A stretch of DNA of 64,000 nt, taken from NCBI GenBank assembly GCA_026545765.1, contig CM048840.1, forward strand, positions 57,785,574 to 57,849,573, read 5' to 3'. The notes under the pieces are model-generated. The model was not told where the DNA came from. It saw only the letters and a list, made by a program, of their open reading frames with translations, and made no database searches. This document shows, in pieces, positions 46,185 to 58,137 of the stretch (position 1 is its first letter; every line of letters begins with the position of its first letter). The DNA comes from Plantago major (taxonomy: Eukaryota > Streptophyta > Magnoliopsida > Lamiales > Plantaginaceae). A program made the position numbers and the translations under genes.

Positions 46185-46906
46185 CATATTGTAAAACCTA
46201 AAGGAACTAGGTTTCTTTTCAGCATTTAAAACATCATTCAAAAGGAGAGGTCTGTGATCATACAAAGTATAAGGGCCATGGACATCCTGTGTCTTACCAA
46301 ACAAAGTTAGCCAATCTTGATTAAACAACAACCTGTCTAATCATTGCTTCAGCTGACCTCCTACTCTTTCTCAAGTAGTTGTAGCACCAACAAAACCTAT
46401 ATCAATCAGTAATGTATCTAAAATACAGTTAGTAAAGTCTGCCATTGTTCCTATGTTAGGAGGAGCTCCACCTATTCTATCACTAGCATTAGAGATGATA
46501 TTAAAATCACCTCCAATGCACCAAGGGCCAGAAAGGACAGAAAAATTCCATATATCATCCCACAAACACAGCCTTTCTCTTTTAGTACATTTAGCATAGA
46601 TAAAAGTAGCTAAGCAAGGAGCAGCCAAGAGAGTAGAATTTATACAACAGTGCAAAAGTTGATCCTTATTTTCTAAGATATCTACTTTAAAATCACCTAT
46701 TAGAGAAAATCCAAATCTTGTTGGAGATATTACTTACTACTTTATCAAACCCAAATTTAAGAGAGAAAGAGACTTCATCCAATCGAATCATAGGTTCCAA
46801 AATCACTAAAAGATCAAGATTTTTGGTTTTTTTTTTTGTAGTGCCAAATCATTTTTTGAGTGGGCAAGTTCCCTATTCCTCTAGCATTCCAAACTTTAAC
46901 AATCAT
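46185..46906 (-). pseudogene. L1-type LINE ORF2, endonuclease part
   Basis: The minus strand starts at ATG 46906 with MIVKVWNARGIGNLPTQKM, the usual opening of an AP-type endonuclease. After frame breaks, 46655-46371 shows FIYAKCTKRERLCLWDD and WCIGGDFNIISNASDRIGG (the GGDFN catalytic block), then DFTNCILDTLLIDIGFVGA. Next come LDRLLFNQDWLTLF and YDHRPLLL (catalytic Asp-His), and FRFYNMW at the solo LTR insertion point. The endonuclease nicks target DNA to start insertion. Stops and frame shifts inactivate it. Confidence 0.82.
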
Positions 46907-47503
46907 TAAAGGAAGAAGCATTTGAGTTTCCAGAAGAGTTTTTAGCAGAATGTCTAGTTTTCCTTATAACAGTTACAATAGAGCCACCAGATTTCATACC
47001 TTTCTTTCCTTTACCTCTAACTAGATTGATTTTCCCAGGAGAATTTCCTTGTTGTCGGGCCGAGAATGAGTATCTTGTGTCACCATATGAACTACTGAAT
47101 AGTCCACTAAAGGTACCGCAGGAGAAGAACTTCTATCATTTCCAGTGGATTTCCTTCTCTGTTCCTGCAAAAATAGTGGGGAGAACAGGTGAAATATTAA
47201 CAGTATTATTCAAGCAATGGGAGACATTCAAGTGTTGAAAAGGTATTCCCTTATCAGACAATATGTTAGAGGAGTTAGATATTTGACAAGCCACTTCAAC
47301 TGTTCTATTTCGAATATTCTGTCCTTCCACAGTTGAGAAAGAGGACATATCTTATTGTCCTCCTTCAGGACACAGTTGAGAAGGAGTTTCTTTCACTACA
47401 GGATCAGAATCCAAATGCCTTTGAGCCAAATAGTCAGATCTCTGACTATTAAAATTAGGGATCTGAGATTGGTAGATCCCTAAAGGATCATCATCTGACT
47501 GTC

Positions 47504-49027
47504 TCAAAGAACCATTCTCAGAGTCAGGGATATCTTAATCATCCTCCATACCTTCCAAGTTAGCAAACCTATTATAGGAAGGAGCAGGTTCTTCATACAC
47601 AACTTCTGTTTTAGAGTCTTGTTCCAAAATGGGACTGGGAGGTACCTGAAAAACAGGAATAATAGGCAAAGGTGCAGAAACATTCCTACCATGAGAAACA
47701 GGGCCATTAGGAGGCCTCTAGCAATAATAGGTCTCCCATACACATCTTTAGTTGCTTTCTTGTTTGTTTGTCTATTTTTCACTGATACAGACCTATCACC
47801 AATAGGGGGATTTTCCAAATCCACAGGATTCCCAACAGGATGCACAACATAATGAGGATCATTATTACCATTGACTCCCCAAGACTTAAGAGTAGGATGT
47901 TTTACATAGCAGAAATTGACAGAGTGCCCATGTTTATGACAAAAAGTGCAATAATCAGGATACTCATCATAATCAACTAACACTTCATGTCTAGTACCTG
48001 CCACATCCAACCAAAGAGAGTGTGGATGGGGCTTATAAGCATCAACCTCTACAAAAAATTTAGCCTTATTAATGACAGTTCTTTGAGCAGTGGCTTGATC
48101 CATTCTCAAAGGTTTACCTATGAGCTTGGCAATTTCATAAAGAGCATCACTATGAAATAACATGATAGGTAATCTGCGTAAAGTGACCTAACAAGGAACA
48201 ATAGGGGAATCCACTTCAGGTGTATACAAGGGGGACCATTTACCAAGTCTCAAAGGACTGCTAGAAATGAAAATAGTGCTTTTTAGCCAGATTTTGGTAT
48301 AATCTTCTTCCAAAAAAAATCTTAATATTAAGTGTCTGCTATCAAGAAATCTAAGATTGAAACCCTTTTTCAAAGAAAATGTTTTAAAATCAGCAACCAC
48401 TTCTCCTATTTTAGGAGGAACTTTCGCTGTAAATTTACCAACTAAAGTTAAATGGAACGGAGCAAAAAGAGTTTCTATCTCAGAGGAAGTGAAGGAGATA
48501 GTAGGTTTACCTTGATTTGTAAAGCTTACCTTTGGAGCCACCACATTGGATTGTTTAGCAGCAACATCCAAAAAGGATGTAGGACCACGAGAAGCACTCC
48601 TAATATCCCCAGGAATATAATTTTGAGTAATAGCCAGAAAAGATCCCGAAGGAAATCCTCCTGCTTCCTCAGATCCAGGAGGAGCAGCTGACAAACCAGA
48701 CCTAGGGTTTACAGAAAACCCAAGAAAATTACCACACACTGGCAAAGCAGGGGGGAAAGGAGTACCATTCCCAGAGGTATTGCGAACATGAGCAGCACAA
48801 GGAGTAGCAACAGAACCAAGGTTAGGGATTTGGGGAAGAGAAGAAGTAGGGATAAGAGGAGAAGCAGGAGAGGGGTTTCGAAAAGTGGAAGGACGAAGGT
48901 TCGGCCTAGAAAACCTCGGCCGTGAAGATATAACATCTAGCCACTGATTTGGATTCTCAGAATTAGGACAAGGGAGTGGATTCGGAAGAGGGGGAGGAAA
49001 AGGTAGCCGATTTGAGGAAGATGCCAT
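47504..49027 (-). pseudogene. L1-type LINE ORF1 (DUF4283-like with CCHC knuckle)
   Basis: One frame of about 500 codons from ATG 49027, broken by a TAG at 48188. It starts with a proline-rich region (RLPFPPPLPNPLPCPN) and then has an RNA-binding DUF4283-like part (IETLFAPFHLTLVGKF, then FNLRFLDSRHLILRFFLEED). After the stop it continues with LYEIAKLIGKPLRMDQATAQ and a zinc knuckle, YCTFCHKHGHSVNFCYVKHP (CX2CX4HX4C). ORF1 proteins bind LINE RNA. Order ORF1 then ORF2 on the minus strand, with about 600 bases between, is as expected. The 5' end of the LINE lies near 49150. Confidence 0.85.
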
Positions 49028-49289
49028 GAGGGCGGAGCCCTAGTAGCTTGTGCTGCTAAGGTCGGAACAGTAAAACGGCAGAAACTAGGGTTTTGGAAGG
49101 AGAGAAAATAACTTTTTGGAGAGAAGATTTTTTATCTTTTGATGAAGGGTTACTCACATCAATCATCAGAAGTGAAAGAAAGATCAAACCACAAGCAATC
49201 TAAATGCCAGGGCTAGAAGAAATTTTAATGGGAAAGCTAAGTTCGCTGAAAAGCAGACTCAACATCTGACAGGTATCTAAGAGCACCAC

Positions 49290-52200
49290 GAGGAGCACCC
49301 ATGAATACACCTAGAAGAAAAATAGTTCTTGATAACAATGATACTAGTCATTTACCTAGAATACCTCCTTATGTTCCTGCTAGACAAAAGCAAACTCCTA
49401 AGAAATTCATTCAAAAAAGGATTCCTACTGGGAGATACTTTAGTCTAGATGGTTCCATTGGTTGAAAGAGAACCTAACTCCATGTTTCCTGTTTTGTGCA
49501 GAACATTCTAAAGAAGAATCCAACGTGGCATTTTGATAGTGGATGTGGGCAGCACATGACAGCTGACAAAGCAAATCTGGTCAACTACAGAGTATGTGAT
49601 ATAGGACCAGATATCAGATTTGCCGGAGGAGAATTGAATCCAACCGTAGGATTTGGAGATCTACATTTGGGAGCACTCACAATCTCTAGAGTACTACATG
49701 TGAAGGGATTGAAATATAATCTTCTTAGCATTGAGTCAATTTGCTGACAACGGGTCTTAGTGAAGATTAAATCCACTCTCTGCAAACTAACTGACAAAGA
49801 TTCAAAGCAGGTAGTCTTGGTTGCTAGGCGTAAAGGAAGTCTCTAAGTTGCTGACTTGGCATCCGCCACAACTGAAGAATGCCTCATGGTGAGTGATACT
49901 GGCTACACTGAAGAAAATTGGCTATGGTACAAATGGATGAGTCACTTGAATTTCAAAACTCTGAATAAGCTAGCCAAGAAAGAATTGGTTGTTGGATTAC
50001 CTAAGATCGCATACAAAAAGGATGGTGTATGTTCAGTTTGCCAATTAGGTAAACAACCAAAACATCTTTCGAGTCTGAAACTAGATATTCCAGTGTGAGG
50101 CCACTGCAACTATTACTCATGGATCTCTTTGTGTTCTCAGTAACCAGTTATGCAAAAAAGATGTATGGTCTGGTAGTTATAGATGACTACTCAAGATTCA
50201 CTTGGATTGTTTTTCTCAAACATAAATCTAATGCAAGGGTCGAGATACCAAGCCTGCTGAATAAGCTTGAAGTCATGGAAAATGAAAAGGTATCTGTGAT
50301 CAAAACAAACCATGGTACTGAGTTTGTGAACCAGTACATAAAAGAGTTTTGTACTTGCAGAGGTATACAACATCAACTATTCTCAGTAAGGACACCACAA
50401 CAAAATGGTGTTGCCGAAAGGAAGAATATGACCCAAAAAGAAGCAACAAGAACAATGCTTGCTGACATTGAAATAAGTGAAGTGTATTGGGTAGAAGTTG
50501 TAAACACAACATGCTACACTTAAAATAGATGTTAGATCAACGAACACCATGACAAGACTCCTTATGAGCTATTGATTGGTAGACCCCCTAGTATCAAACA
50601 CTTAAGGGTGTTTGGTTGTAGATGTTTTGTTCTTAACAATGGAAAATAATATCTTAGAACATTTCGACCAAAGGCAGATGAAGGTGTATTTCTTGGTTAT
50701 TGAATGAAAAGCAAAGCTTACAGAATCTAAAACAAAAGGACACAAAAGATTGAAGAATCTGTCCATGTAGTATTCTGTGAAGGAAACGAGAAAGTACCCT
50801 TGAATGAAGAACTCTAAGATACGTTCAAAGAACTTATGATCAAGGATTCTGAAGAAGAATCTCAGCAAGGAAATAATTATGTCATTCACCTAGAGGATGA
50901 GTCTGACGAAGAAAGGCAATCTTTGCCAAGTAACAACCAGATGACTCTAAGACATGATGAAGATTTTCCTATGAGAAATCCAGAAATGTATCAAGACACA
51001 GAGAATCTTCATCATGAAGAGGTAACTGAGCAGGCAGATGTTGTGAATCCTATCTCAGATACCTAAGACATTGAACAAGTGTCAGATATCCCAAGCACAT
51101 TGCAAGTGCCAGATATCTCAGATACTGAACAAGTATCTTATCATGATCATAACGATACAACAATGAATCAAAATGATAATGATCCTACTAGTTCTAAACC
51201 AATTATAAAATGGATAAGAGATCATCCTGCAAAGGATGTGATAGGTCCTTTTAGACCAAGGGGGTATGAACTAGGAGAGAAATTGCTGAAAATGCAAATT
51301 CTCTCTATGGATGTTTCATCTCCGACATTGAACCAAAGACCATTAAAGAAGCATTAAGAGACCAAGATTGGATCTTAGCAATGCAACAAGAGTTGGATAA
51401 ATTTGAGAGACAAAATCTGGAAACTAGTTCCCTACATTGATGGAATATCTATCATAGGAACTAAGTGGGTTTTCAGAAACAAGATGAATGAATTAGGTGA
51501 AATAACCAGAAACAAAGCCAGGTTGGTTGCTAAGGGATTCACCCAGATTGAAGGACTAGATTTTGACGAGTCATATGCTCCAGTTGCAAGATTGGATGCA
51601 ATCAGACTATTTCTAGCCTTTGCAGCTCATAATGACTTTAAAGTTTACCAAATAGATGTCAAGAGTGCATTCCTAAATGGTGAGCTCGTTGAGGAAGTCT
51701 ATGTTGAGCAACCACCTAGTTTTGAAGTTTTCCCAGATAGCAAGCTGGTCTATAAGCTTCAGAAAGCTCTGTATGGACTTAAACAATTTCCAAGAGCATG
51801 GTATGACACTTTGGCCAAGTACTTGATGGAAAGTGGATTCAAGAAAGAAGAAGTTGATAAAACTCTCTTTACATTGAACCGTGACGGGAAACTAATCTTT
51901 GTACAAGTTTATGTTGATGAAAAAAATCTTTGGATCTAAGGACACGCAACTTTGTGAAAACTTTGCTGAGCTCACGAAAAGTAAATTTGAAAAAAAAATT
52001 ATATGAAATTAATTTGGTCTCTACTTTACCTCATAACAAGCAGATCATATATTCAATATGCAGTTGGTGTATGTGCAAGATTTCAGACAATCCAATGCAA
52101 TCACACTATAACACTGCTATGAAGATTCTAAGGTATGTTAAAGGTACTGTAGAAGTTAGATTGTGGTATCCAAAAGAGAGTGGCTTGAGTTTAGTTTGCA

Positions 52201-52326
52201 ACTCTGATGCTGACTATGCTGGATCAATGCTTGATAGAAAAAGTACCTCAGGAAAATGTCAATTCCTTGATACCAGGCTAATATCATGGTTCAGCAAGAA
52301 ACAAAACTTAGTTGCCACTTCCTAAG
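49290..52326 (+). pseudogene. Ty1/copia pol polyprotein, broken
   Basis: Plus strand, no LTRs found. A protease-side region reads PTWHFDSGCGQHMTADKANL. A GAG-pre-integrase part reads LWYKWMSHLNFKTLNKLAKK and GVCSVCQLGKQPKHL. The integrase core is MDLFVFSVTSYAKKMYGLVV, DDYSRFTWIVFLKHKS, TNHGTEFVNQYIKEFC and TPQQNGVAERKN, which keep the DDE residues. [20 protein letters not shown] and [20 protein letters not shown] start the reverse transcriptase, followed by [15 protein letters not shown] [20 protein letters not shown]. Its active site VQVYVDE has lost the second Asp of YVDD by a frame break near 51920. RNase H has SDADYAGSMLDRKSTSGKCQ. Stops occur near 49745, 50095, 50521, 50640, 50700 and 51355. 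It ends where a LINE is inserted. It looks Tork- or SIRE-like. Confidence 0.88.
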
Positions 52327-53349
52327 AAGGTGTTATAACATATTGAGGCTATTTGTAGATCTTTTTTATGGAGTGGACAGGAGAAAGTGACTCGAAAGGC
52401 ACCTATTCATGGGATAGTGTGTGTGATCCAAAGTCGGCAGGTGGTTTGAACATTACTTCTATAGTTGTGTGGAATAAGGCGACTATGACTAAGCTTCTAT
52501 GGAATTTGTGTGAGAAAGCTGATATGCTTTGGGTGCGATGGATTCATGCGTACAATATTAGGTGTGGGTCTGTTATGGAGTATCTCTTGAATAATAATTG
52601 ATCTTGGATTGTAAAGTCTATATTTAAACAACGAACTGGAGTGGTGCATATTGAAATTTGGGAGAAGCTGGATGAGGGGGACACGTTTCCAACGGGAAAG
52701 TTTTATCAAGAGTTACGCGGTCCTAAACCAAGTGTAGTTTGGAGGAAGATATTTTTTGATAATCGTGCTCGACCTCGAGCTTGCTTTATGTTGTGGTTGT
52801 GTATGAGACAGAGGTTGGCAACGAAAGATAGGCAGTCACGTTTTGGAGTGATAACTGATGGTTGCTGTAGTTTTTGTTTCCAACAGGAGAGCATCAACCA
52901 TCTATTCTTTGAATGCCCTTTCACTCAGCTCATTTGGCATACTATCCTTTGTAAGATGGGTATTTCTCGATTGCCTTGTTCTTGGGTGTAGGAGGTTCTT
53001 TGGATTTGTGGTGCTGTCAAGGGGAAAAGCTCACGGGCCCAATTTCTTCAGTTAGTGTTGGCTGAGACGATCTATGCTATTTGGATGTTGCGTAATGCAA
53101 TTATTTTTCAGCTGGGTCAAATTGGTTTGCATGTGATTGCGCAGATTTTTCATATTTGTATAGTTAGGGCTAGATTGTTTAGAAACTTGGACACTTTTTG
53201 TCAGCAGATAGGATTGGGATATGCTTTTAGTTTTGTCTTGATTCAGATAGCTTTGAGTCGTGGGTTTTTACCTGGATCTTTGGATCAGTCTGTACTTATT
53301 TTGTTTTGGATAATGAGAAAGTTAGCTCTTGGTTCCAGAAAATAAAAAA
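52327..53349 (+). mobile_element. 5'-truncated L1-type LINE with target duplication
   Basis: C-terminal part of a LINE ORF2 on the plus strand: YSWDSVCDPKSAGGLNITSI, then LLWNLCEKADMLWVRWIHAY. After a stop near 52600 come WRKIFFDNRARPRACFMLWL and RLATKDRQSRFGVITDGCCS. CFQQESINHLFFECPFTQLI follows, which is the zinc-binding C-terminal region (zf-RVT type). Another stop near 52990 precedes LAETIYAIWMLRNAIIFQ. It ends in an A-rich tail (AAAATAAAAAA). TTAGTTGCCAC flanks it at 52309-52319 and 53350-53360, the first copy being inside the copia RNase H. 5' truncation, A tail and duplication are the marks of LINE insertion. Confidence 0.88.
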
Positions 53350-53362
53350 TTAGTTGCCACAT

Positions 53363-54520
53363 TGATGAGGCGTTTTTAGAAAACCTCATTAGGTTCTTTT
53401 TACCTTGTTTTTACTGACTTTTAGTTTAGTTTTTCCTTTATTTGTATATATTTTGCATTTTGTTTGTGTTTCTTGTGTTTCCACCTTGATTCCAGGTTTT
53501 AGGTACTTTTCATGAAGAAAAGGAGTCAAAACGATGCATTTTAATGCACTTTGTCGTAGATCACTAGCTTTAAGACTCAAAATAGGTGCCACAAACATTC
53601 CCGGAATGCCAAACGGGTCAGAGATGGAAGAATAAGTCGATATCGGGCCCAAAGTGAAGCGGGGCGATCGCCCCAGAGCCTGGACGCAGCCACAAAGAGC
53701 TGCGTTTCCAAGTCGGAGCACGATCGCCCGCTCCGATCTGCTATGTTTCCGAGCGTTACTTTTCTGATTCTAGTCATTTTAATCTCCAGATTTGAAATTC
53801 AAATGATCACTTTTTCATTTTCACACAATATTTGGGAGTTTTGGATAGGTCTAGGGTTCCAAGAATCATGCATCTGACTGAAGTTGGAGTCTTGGTTAAT
53901 CATCAACCCGAAGAATCTTCCTGTAAACAGTACTATTCACCATTGTTTATCAATTGGAACTCAGTTATTCAAAGTTATTCGGTAATTTTGTATCATTTCT
54001 CTTTTTTTACTTCTTGTTGATGTTTACGTCTATGTTTATCATATTTCTTGCCTGTGACAACATGAGTATGAGTAGTTAAACATCACCCATGGGTTGGTGG
54101 TGAAATCTTGAGCATGCTAGTATAGGACGTTGGATCAAAATACACTCTTCTTCGTTTTTTGAATACTTGCAAATCGTTTGTTAGTTCAATGTCTTAGCAA
54201 TCGTATCTTAATACCCAATATCCACAGGATTTAAGCCCAACACATTCGACAACAAACGTCGACTAGTAGAATTGATGACTCTACTACGTTGATTAAATGT
54301 TTTCACTTTCAAAAGTCGTGTATTCCATTGCATCCTTATACTAGCTAGCTCTTGATGAAACCACCACCCCATGTCTCCTTTAATTGATGACAAACCCGTG
54401 TTTGCTATTTACTATCTGTGTGATTTGCGAAAGAAAGAATTGGAGGTCGTAAGATGCAATTCTAGACAAACTACTTCTTTAAAACACCGACAAGCCTAGT
54501 TAAGTCCTTCGAGAACGACA
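53363..54520 (+). repeat. Athila-type LTR, family B, 3' end lost
   Basis: TGATGAGGCGTTTTTAG onward, close to 33499-34774, with palindrome GGGGCGATCGCCCC at 53661. It stops at GAGAACGACA (54520), about 110 bases short of the expected end, where another repeat begins. Confidence 0.82.
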
Positions 54521-55312
54521 TGTAGGGTTTTTCATGAAAATAACCTCTAGGGTAAAACAGCGGAAAGTTAAAACTTTCACCAACAATGAATAACTGATAA
54601 GCTATAAAGATACTTATAGTTGTCATAACATATATATTGAAAGCTTACTTGCTATAGTGGCATATTAATTAAGCTTCCTCAATCCTGATGCATTGAACAA
54701 CAAAACCCTAGATCCGGTTATTTGTATAAGCGGTCGATCTTAGTTGATCCATAGCAATTGAGCACCAAAAGCACTTGAGTACAATCTCGCGTATTATTGG
54801 ATTCTACTTCGAATAATTGCTAGGATATTCTTCTAAAAGAAAATTCTACATAAACTATTTATAAGAATTATTGGTATTCTTGAGAGAATTCATTAAATGA
54901 ATTCTTAATGAATTCTCTTGTGAATTCTCTCGTGAATTCATCGATGAATTACGTGTGTAAAATTATGAAGGGGATGTTCTATTTATAAGGTTTCAATAAT
55001 CCTTCAAAGGATAGTTACCAAAACAAAGAAGCGAAGAAAGGAAAGGGTAGTGACCAGAAATGGCGGAAACATTACGGAAGCAGGGCACGTGTCCAACAGC
55101 CCCATCATTTTCCGTGGCGTGCACAAACCGCCCATCCTTCTTTACGGCGGCGTGCGATCTGCACTGACCTTTTCTTTATTACGGCGTCTGGTGCGTGCTA
55201 GGCTTTAGCCTGTTGGGCCATTTGGCTCAACATCTGTATCACTGTCCTCTCTTTATGTTTTGGGTATTGGACTTTAATTCCAAATCCGTCCAAGTGCACT
55301 ATTGTTAGTCCA
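54521..55312 (-). repeat. Probable copia-like LTR, minus
   Basis: TGTAGGGTTTTTCATG at the left edge and TTGTTAGTCCA at the right give TG...CA tips. The minus strand holds a TATA box (CTTATAAATAGAACATCC, near 54985) and then GAATTC-rich short repeats (54890-54950). No partner LTR and no target duplication were found, so the boundaries are tentative. Confidence 0.4.
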
Positions 55313-56826
55313 GATAATGACAAAGTAAAAGACTGGGGGGGGGGGGGGGTGAATAGTCTTTTCAAACTTTTGATGATAAAACAGTTTCTCAGATATATGT
55401 GAAGGTATCTGATACTTATATTCAGAGAGCGGATGTCTTTTGTGATAAGTGCACATGCTTAACAAGCTATAATGTGTGTAAGTACTCAGCTAGTAATAAA
55501 TAAGCAATAAGTAAAGTGCAGTATGTTAAAAATACAAAGCTTTATGGTGGTATCTGAAGGTGGCGTAATCCCTCAACTAATCCGCTCGCCCTTTCTCAGG
55601 ACTTGAATCCACTAAGATAAGATGATGAGTTCCCCTTACAAAATTCTTTCTCTTGATCCCTTTAACACAAGGTTGACAACCAAGTGTTCCCCCGGAGTTA
55701 TTCCCCGGCTTTCTCAGCCAAGTACTTCCTCTACTCAGTAACCTTTGAGCTATTCCTCAGCTTCCAAAGCCAAGTACTTCCTTTGCTCAACGCCGGTGTG
55801 GTGTTGGTTATGATAGTTTGTTAGGTGAGCAGGCTCTTATAACTTATACAGTTATCTTAGAGTGCTCTGTACAATCAATCTTACTTAATACACTTTTCAA
55901 TGAATGGTAAGTTGTTCTTTACTAAACCAAGTGTTGATGTTGTTCAATAGAATGAATCACATATATGAATCACAAATATATATTCTAGATTGAACTCCTT
56001 CACAATATGCAATTCTCGTTAAGGATCAGTACACCTAGAACTTTCGTGCTACTTAGAATTCAAGAGCTTTAGTCGCAACAGCATGCTAGAGAGTAAGTAG
56101 GCAGAAGGCTTGAAGCTCTGGGGATTGGTGCACATACGAGGCTATTAATCTGGGATACCTAGCCATTTCATTGATGGTATTTAGGATCTTGATCACAGTC
56201 TTGTGATGGAGTTGAGAATTGTAGATGTACGCAGCTACCACATGAGTAACATAAGCTTTTATACACACACAGACTAGAGTTTGGTTTTAGCTTCTCTAGA
56301 TTTTCGCCTCCAGAGTCTGTATAGTTTAGTATGGTTGCACAGAATTTTTGAGTGGCCCTAAGCCCAGGAGAAAATTTGTTGGAGTCCATTTGCGTTTTGG
56401 GTCCTATCATTTGGGCCTTGTTTGGATTTTGAGTTTGATTATATTATTTTTATTTTCTATTGGGCAATGCCCCTCTTAGATTCTCTTCTGCTTTAGGCTT
56501 CAATATATTTTAACTACCTATGAAAAAAAAAAAGAATATAGGCCTTGCACAATAAACATTTACAACATTGCAGTACGTAGCAACAAAACAAACCCTGGAG
56601 ATAAAGAATTAATATTGGAAAACACATATAATCATGTGTCAACAGGCTTTAACTACGGATTATAGTATAGCATGACGATAGTCCATGTACTAACACACCT
56701 GAGATCATACTCCTGACCATCTATTGATTCACGTGAGTAAACTGTAAAGAGTTTGAGAGAAACACATATCCTGCAGCGATGCGATGGTACCGTGATTCTA
56801 GAACTTTCCATCACTGACCATGTTAA
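55313..56826. other. Repeat-like sequence without a recognised gene
   Basis: Contains a run of 15 G at 55335-55349 followed by TGAATAG, a 40-bp imperfect duplication near 55700-55790 (CAGCC/AAGCCAAGTACTTCCT(C/T)TGCTCA), and an A run at 56523-56534 after AACTACCTATG, which may be the tail of a short retroposon. No coding motif is seen. Confidence 0.4.
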
Positions 56827-57209
56827 GAATATATGTTTAGATTTTGATCAGCAACCTTAATGACATATCTTAGCTTAGAAAGGTAACTAGTACTCTTAGT
56901 TTACTTAAACACTGTAACAGAGGATGTTTACTGAGTATGTTAGTCTTCTTAATCTTGTATAGGATGTTTGGTCTTTTGAATGTAATTTTTATATATGTGA
57001 AAGAAGACCAAGAAGCAAGTATCCAGTAGGAGGACATCAAATTTGCAGAGAAAGTCAACTACACAAGATAGCTGAATACAAGGAAGGATTGTCTCGTCAG
57101 ATACCTTGAGAAAATTGATGTTATTCAAAGACAAATTTTCACTCAAAACTGGTATCTGAACAAGTAAAGGAAACTAAGAAAGGATTGTGTAAAGGATCAG
57201 ATACCTTAC
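56827..57209 (+). repeat. Dispersed repeat R1, plus copy 1
   Basis: GAATATATGTTTAGATTTTG through AGGTAACTAGTACTCTTAG, GTATAGGATGTTTGG and GAAGAAGACC(A)AAG. Shares its whole left half with 57802-58137 and, inverted, with 22195-22437. The right half has GTATCTGA and GATACCTT words, also seen at 55402. Confidence 0.65.
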
Positions 57210-57801
57210 TGATGCATCAAATCAAGTCTTTAATTTGTTATAGCCAAAGGCACAAATCAAGTTCACTAGAAAACCATAGTGAAGTGATGAGTTGCCCCAA
57301 GTGTCTTTCTCGAAGGACTTGACTAAGCTTTGTTTGCAAATGCAATTTTAGTTAATCAACCCAAAAGCAAGTAAAGCCGGTAACAGAGATTTTTGATAAG
57401 TTTGTGCTTCAAAACAGACGTAACTCAGAGTTTGTTATGAAAGAACCAACCAATCAACTCAATTCAATCCCCCTAGAAATAATCATACAAAGAACGCTTC
57501 GCTTTAACTCTATAAAGAAACACAGGTCAGTGGTAAGTAAATAGTTCATGCTAGCAAGTAAGGTCTGCAATGAATTATACGACTTTTGAAAGTGAAATCG
57601 TTTAACGAACGTAGTAGAGTCGTCAATTCTACAAGTCAGAGTTTGTAGTCGAATGTGTGGGGCTTAAATCGTAAGTAGCGAATCCCTCTTGTAGATTTTG
57701 GGTATCAAAAAAATGATTGCTAAAGCATTGAACTACAAATGATTCGGAAGATTCAACAAACAGTGAAGCTGTGTAATTTCATCCGAAAGATCCTGTATTA
57801 G
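57210..57801 (-). repeat. Athila-type LTR fragment, minus
   Basis: TGATGCATCAAATCAAGTCT at the left edge is the complement of an LTR end. CTTTCTCGAAGGACTTGACT, CTTTTGAAAGTGAAATCGTT and AACGTAGTAGAGTCGTCAAT match family B in reverse. It is cut after about 590 bases. It separates two R1 copies. Confidence 0.72.
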
Positions 57802-58137
57802 GAATATCTGTTTAGATTTTGATCAGTAAACCATAATTACTTATCTTAGCTCAGAAAGATAACTGGTACTCTTAGTTCACTTGAACATTGTAAAAGAGGA
57901 AGCTTACTGAGTATGTTAGTCTAGCAAATCTTGTATAGGATGTTAGGTCTCTGAATGTAATTTTTAAATCTGTAAAGAAGACTAAGAAGAAAGCATCCTG
58001 CAGAAGAACTCATTTGTTGAAGATCAGAAGACTGCACAAGATTGCTGAAGACTAAGGACAGATGTGTCCTTAGATACCTTGGCTCAGAGAAAGGAATTAC
58101 AAAGCCTCAGAAAGCTTGCATTGTTCCGTTGACACTA
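57802..58137 (+). repeat. Dispersed repeat R1, plus copy 2
   Basis: GGAATATCTGTTTAGATTTT to GTGTCCTTAGATACCTTGG. It is closer to the inverted copy at 22195-22437 than copy 1 is in the stretch with GATCAGAAGACTGCACAAGA. Confidence 0.65.
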
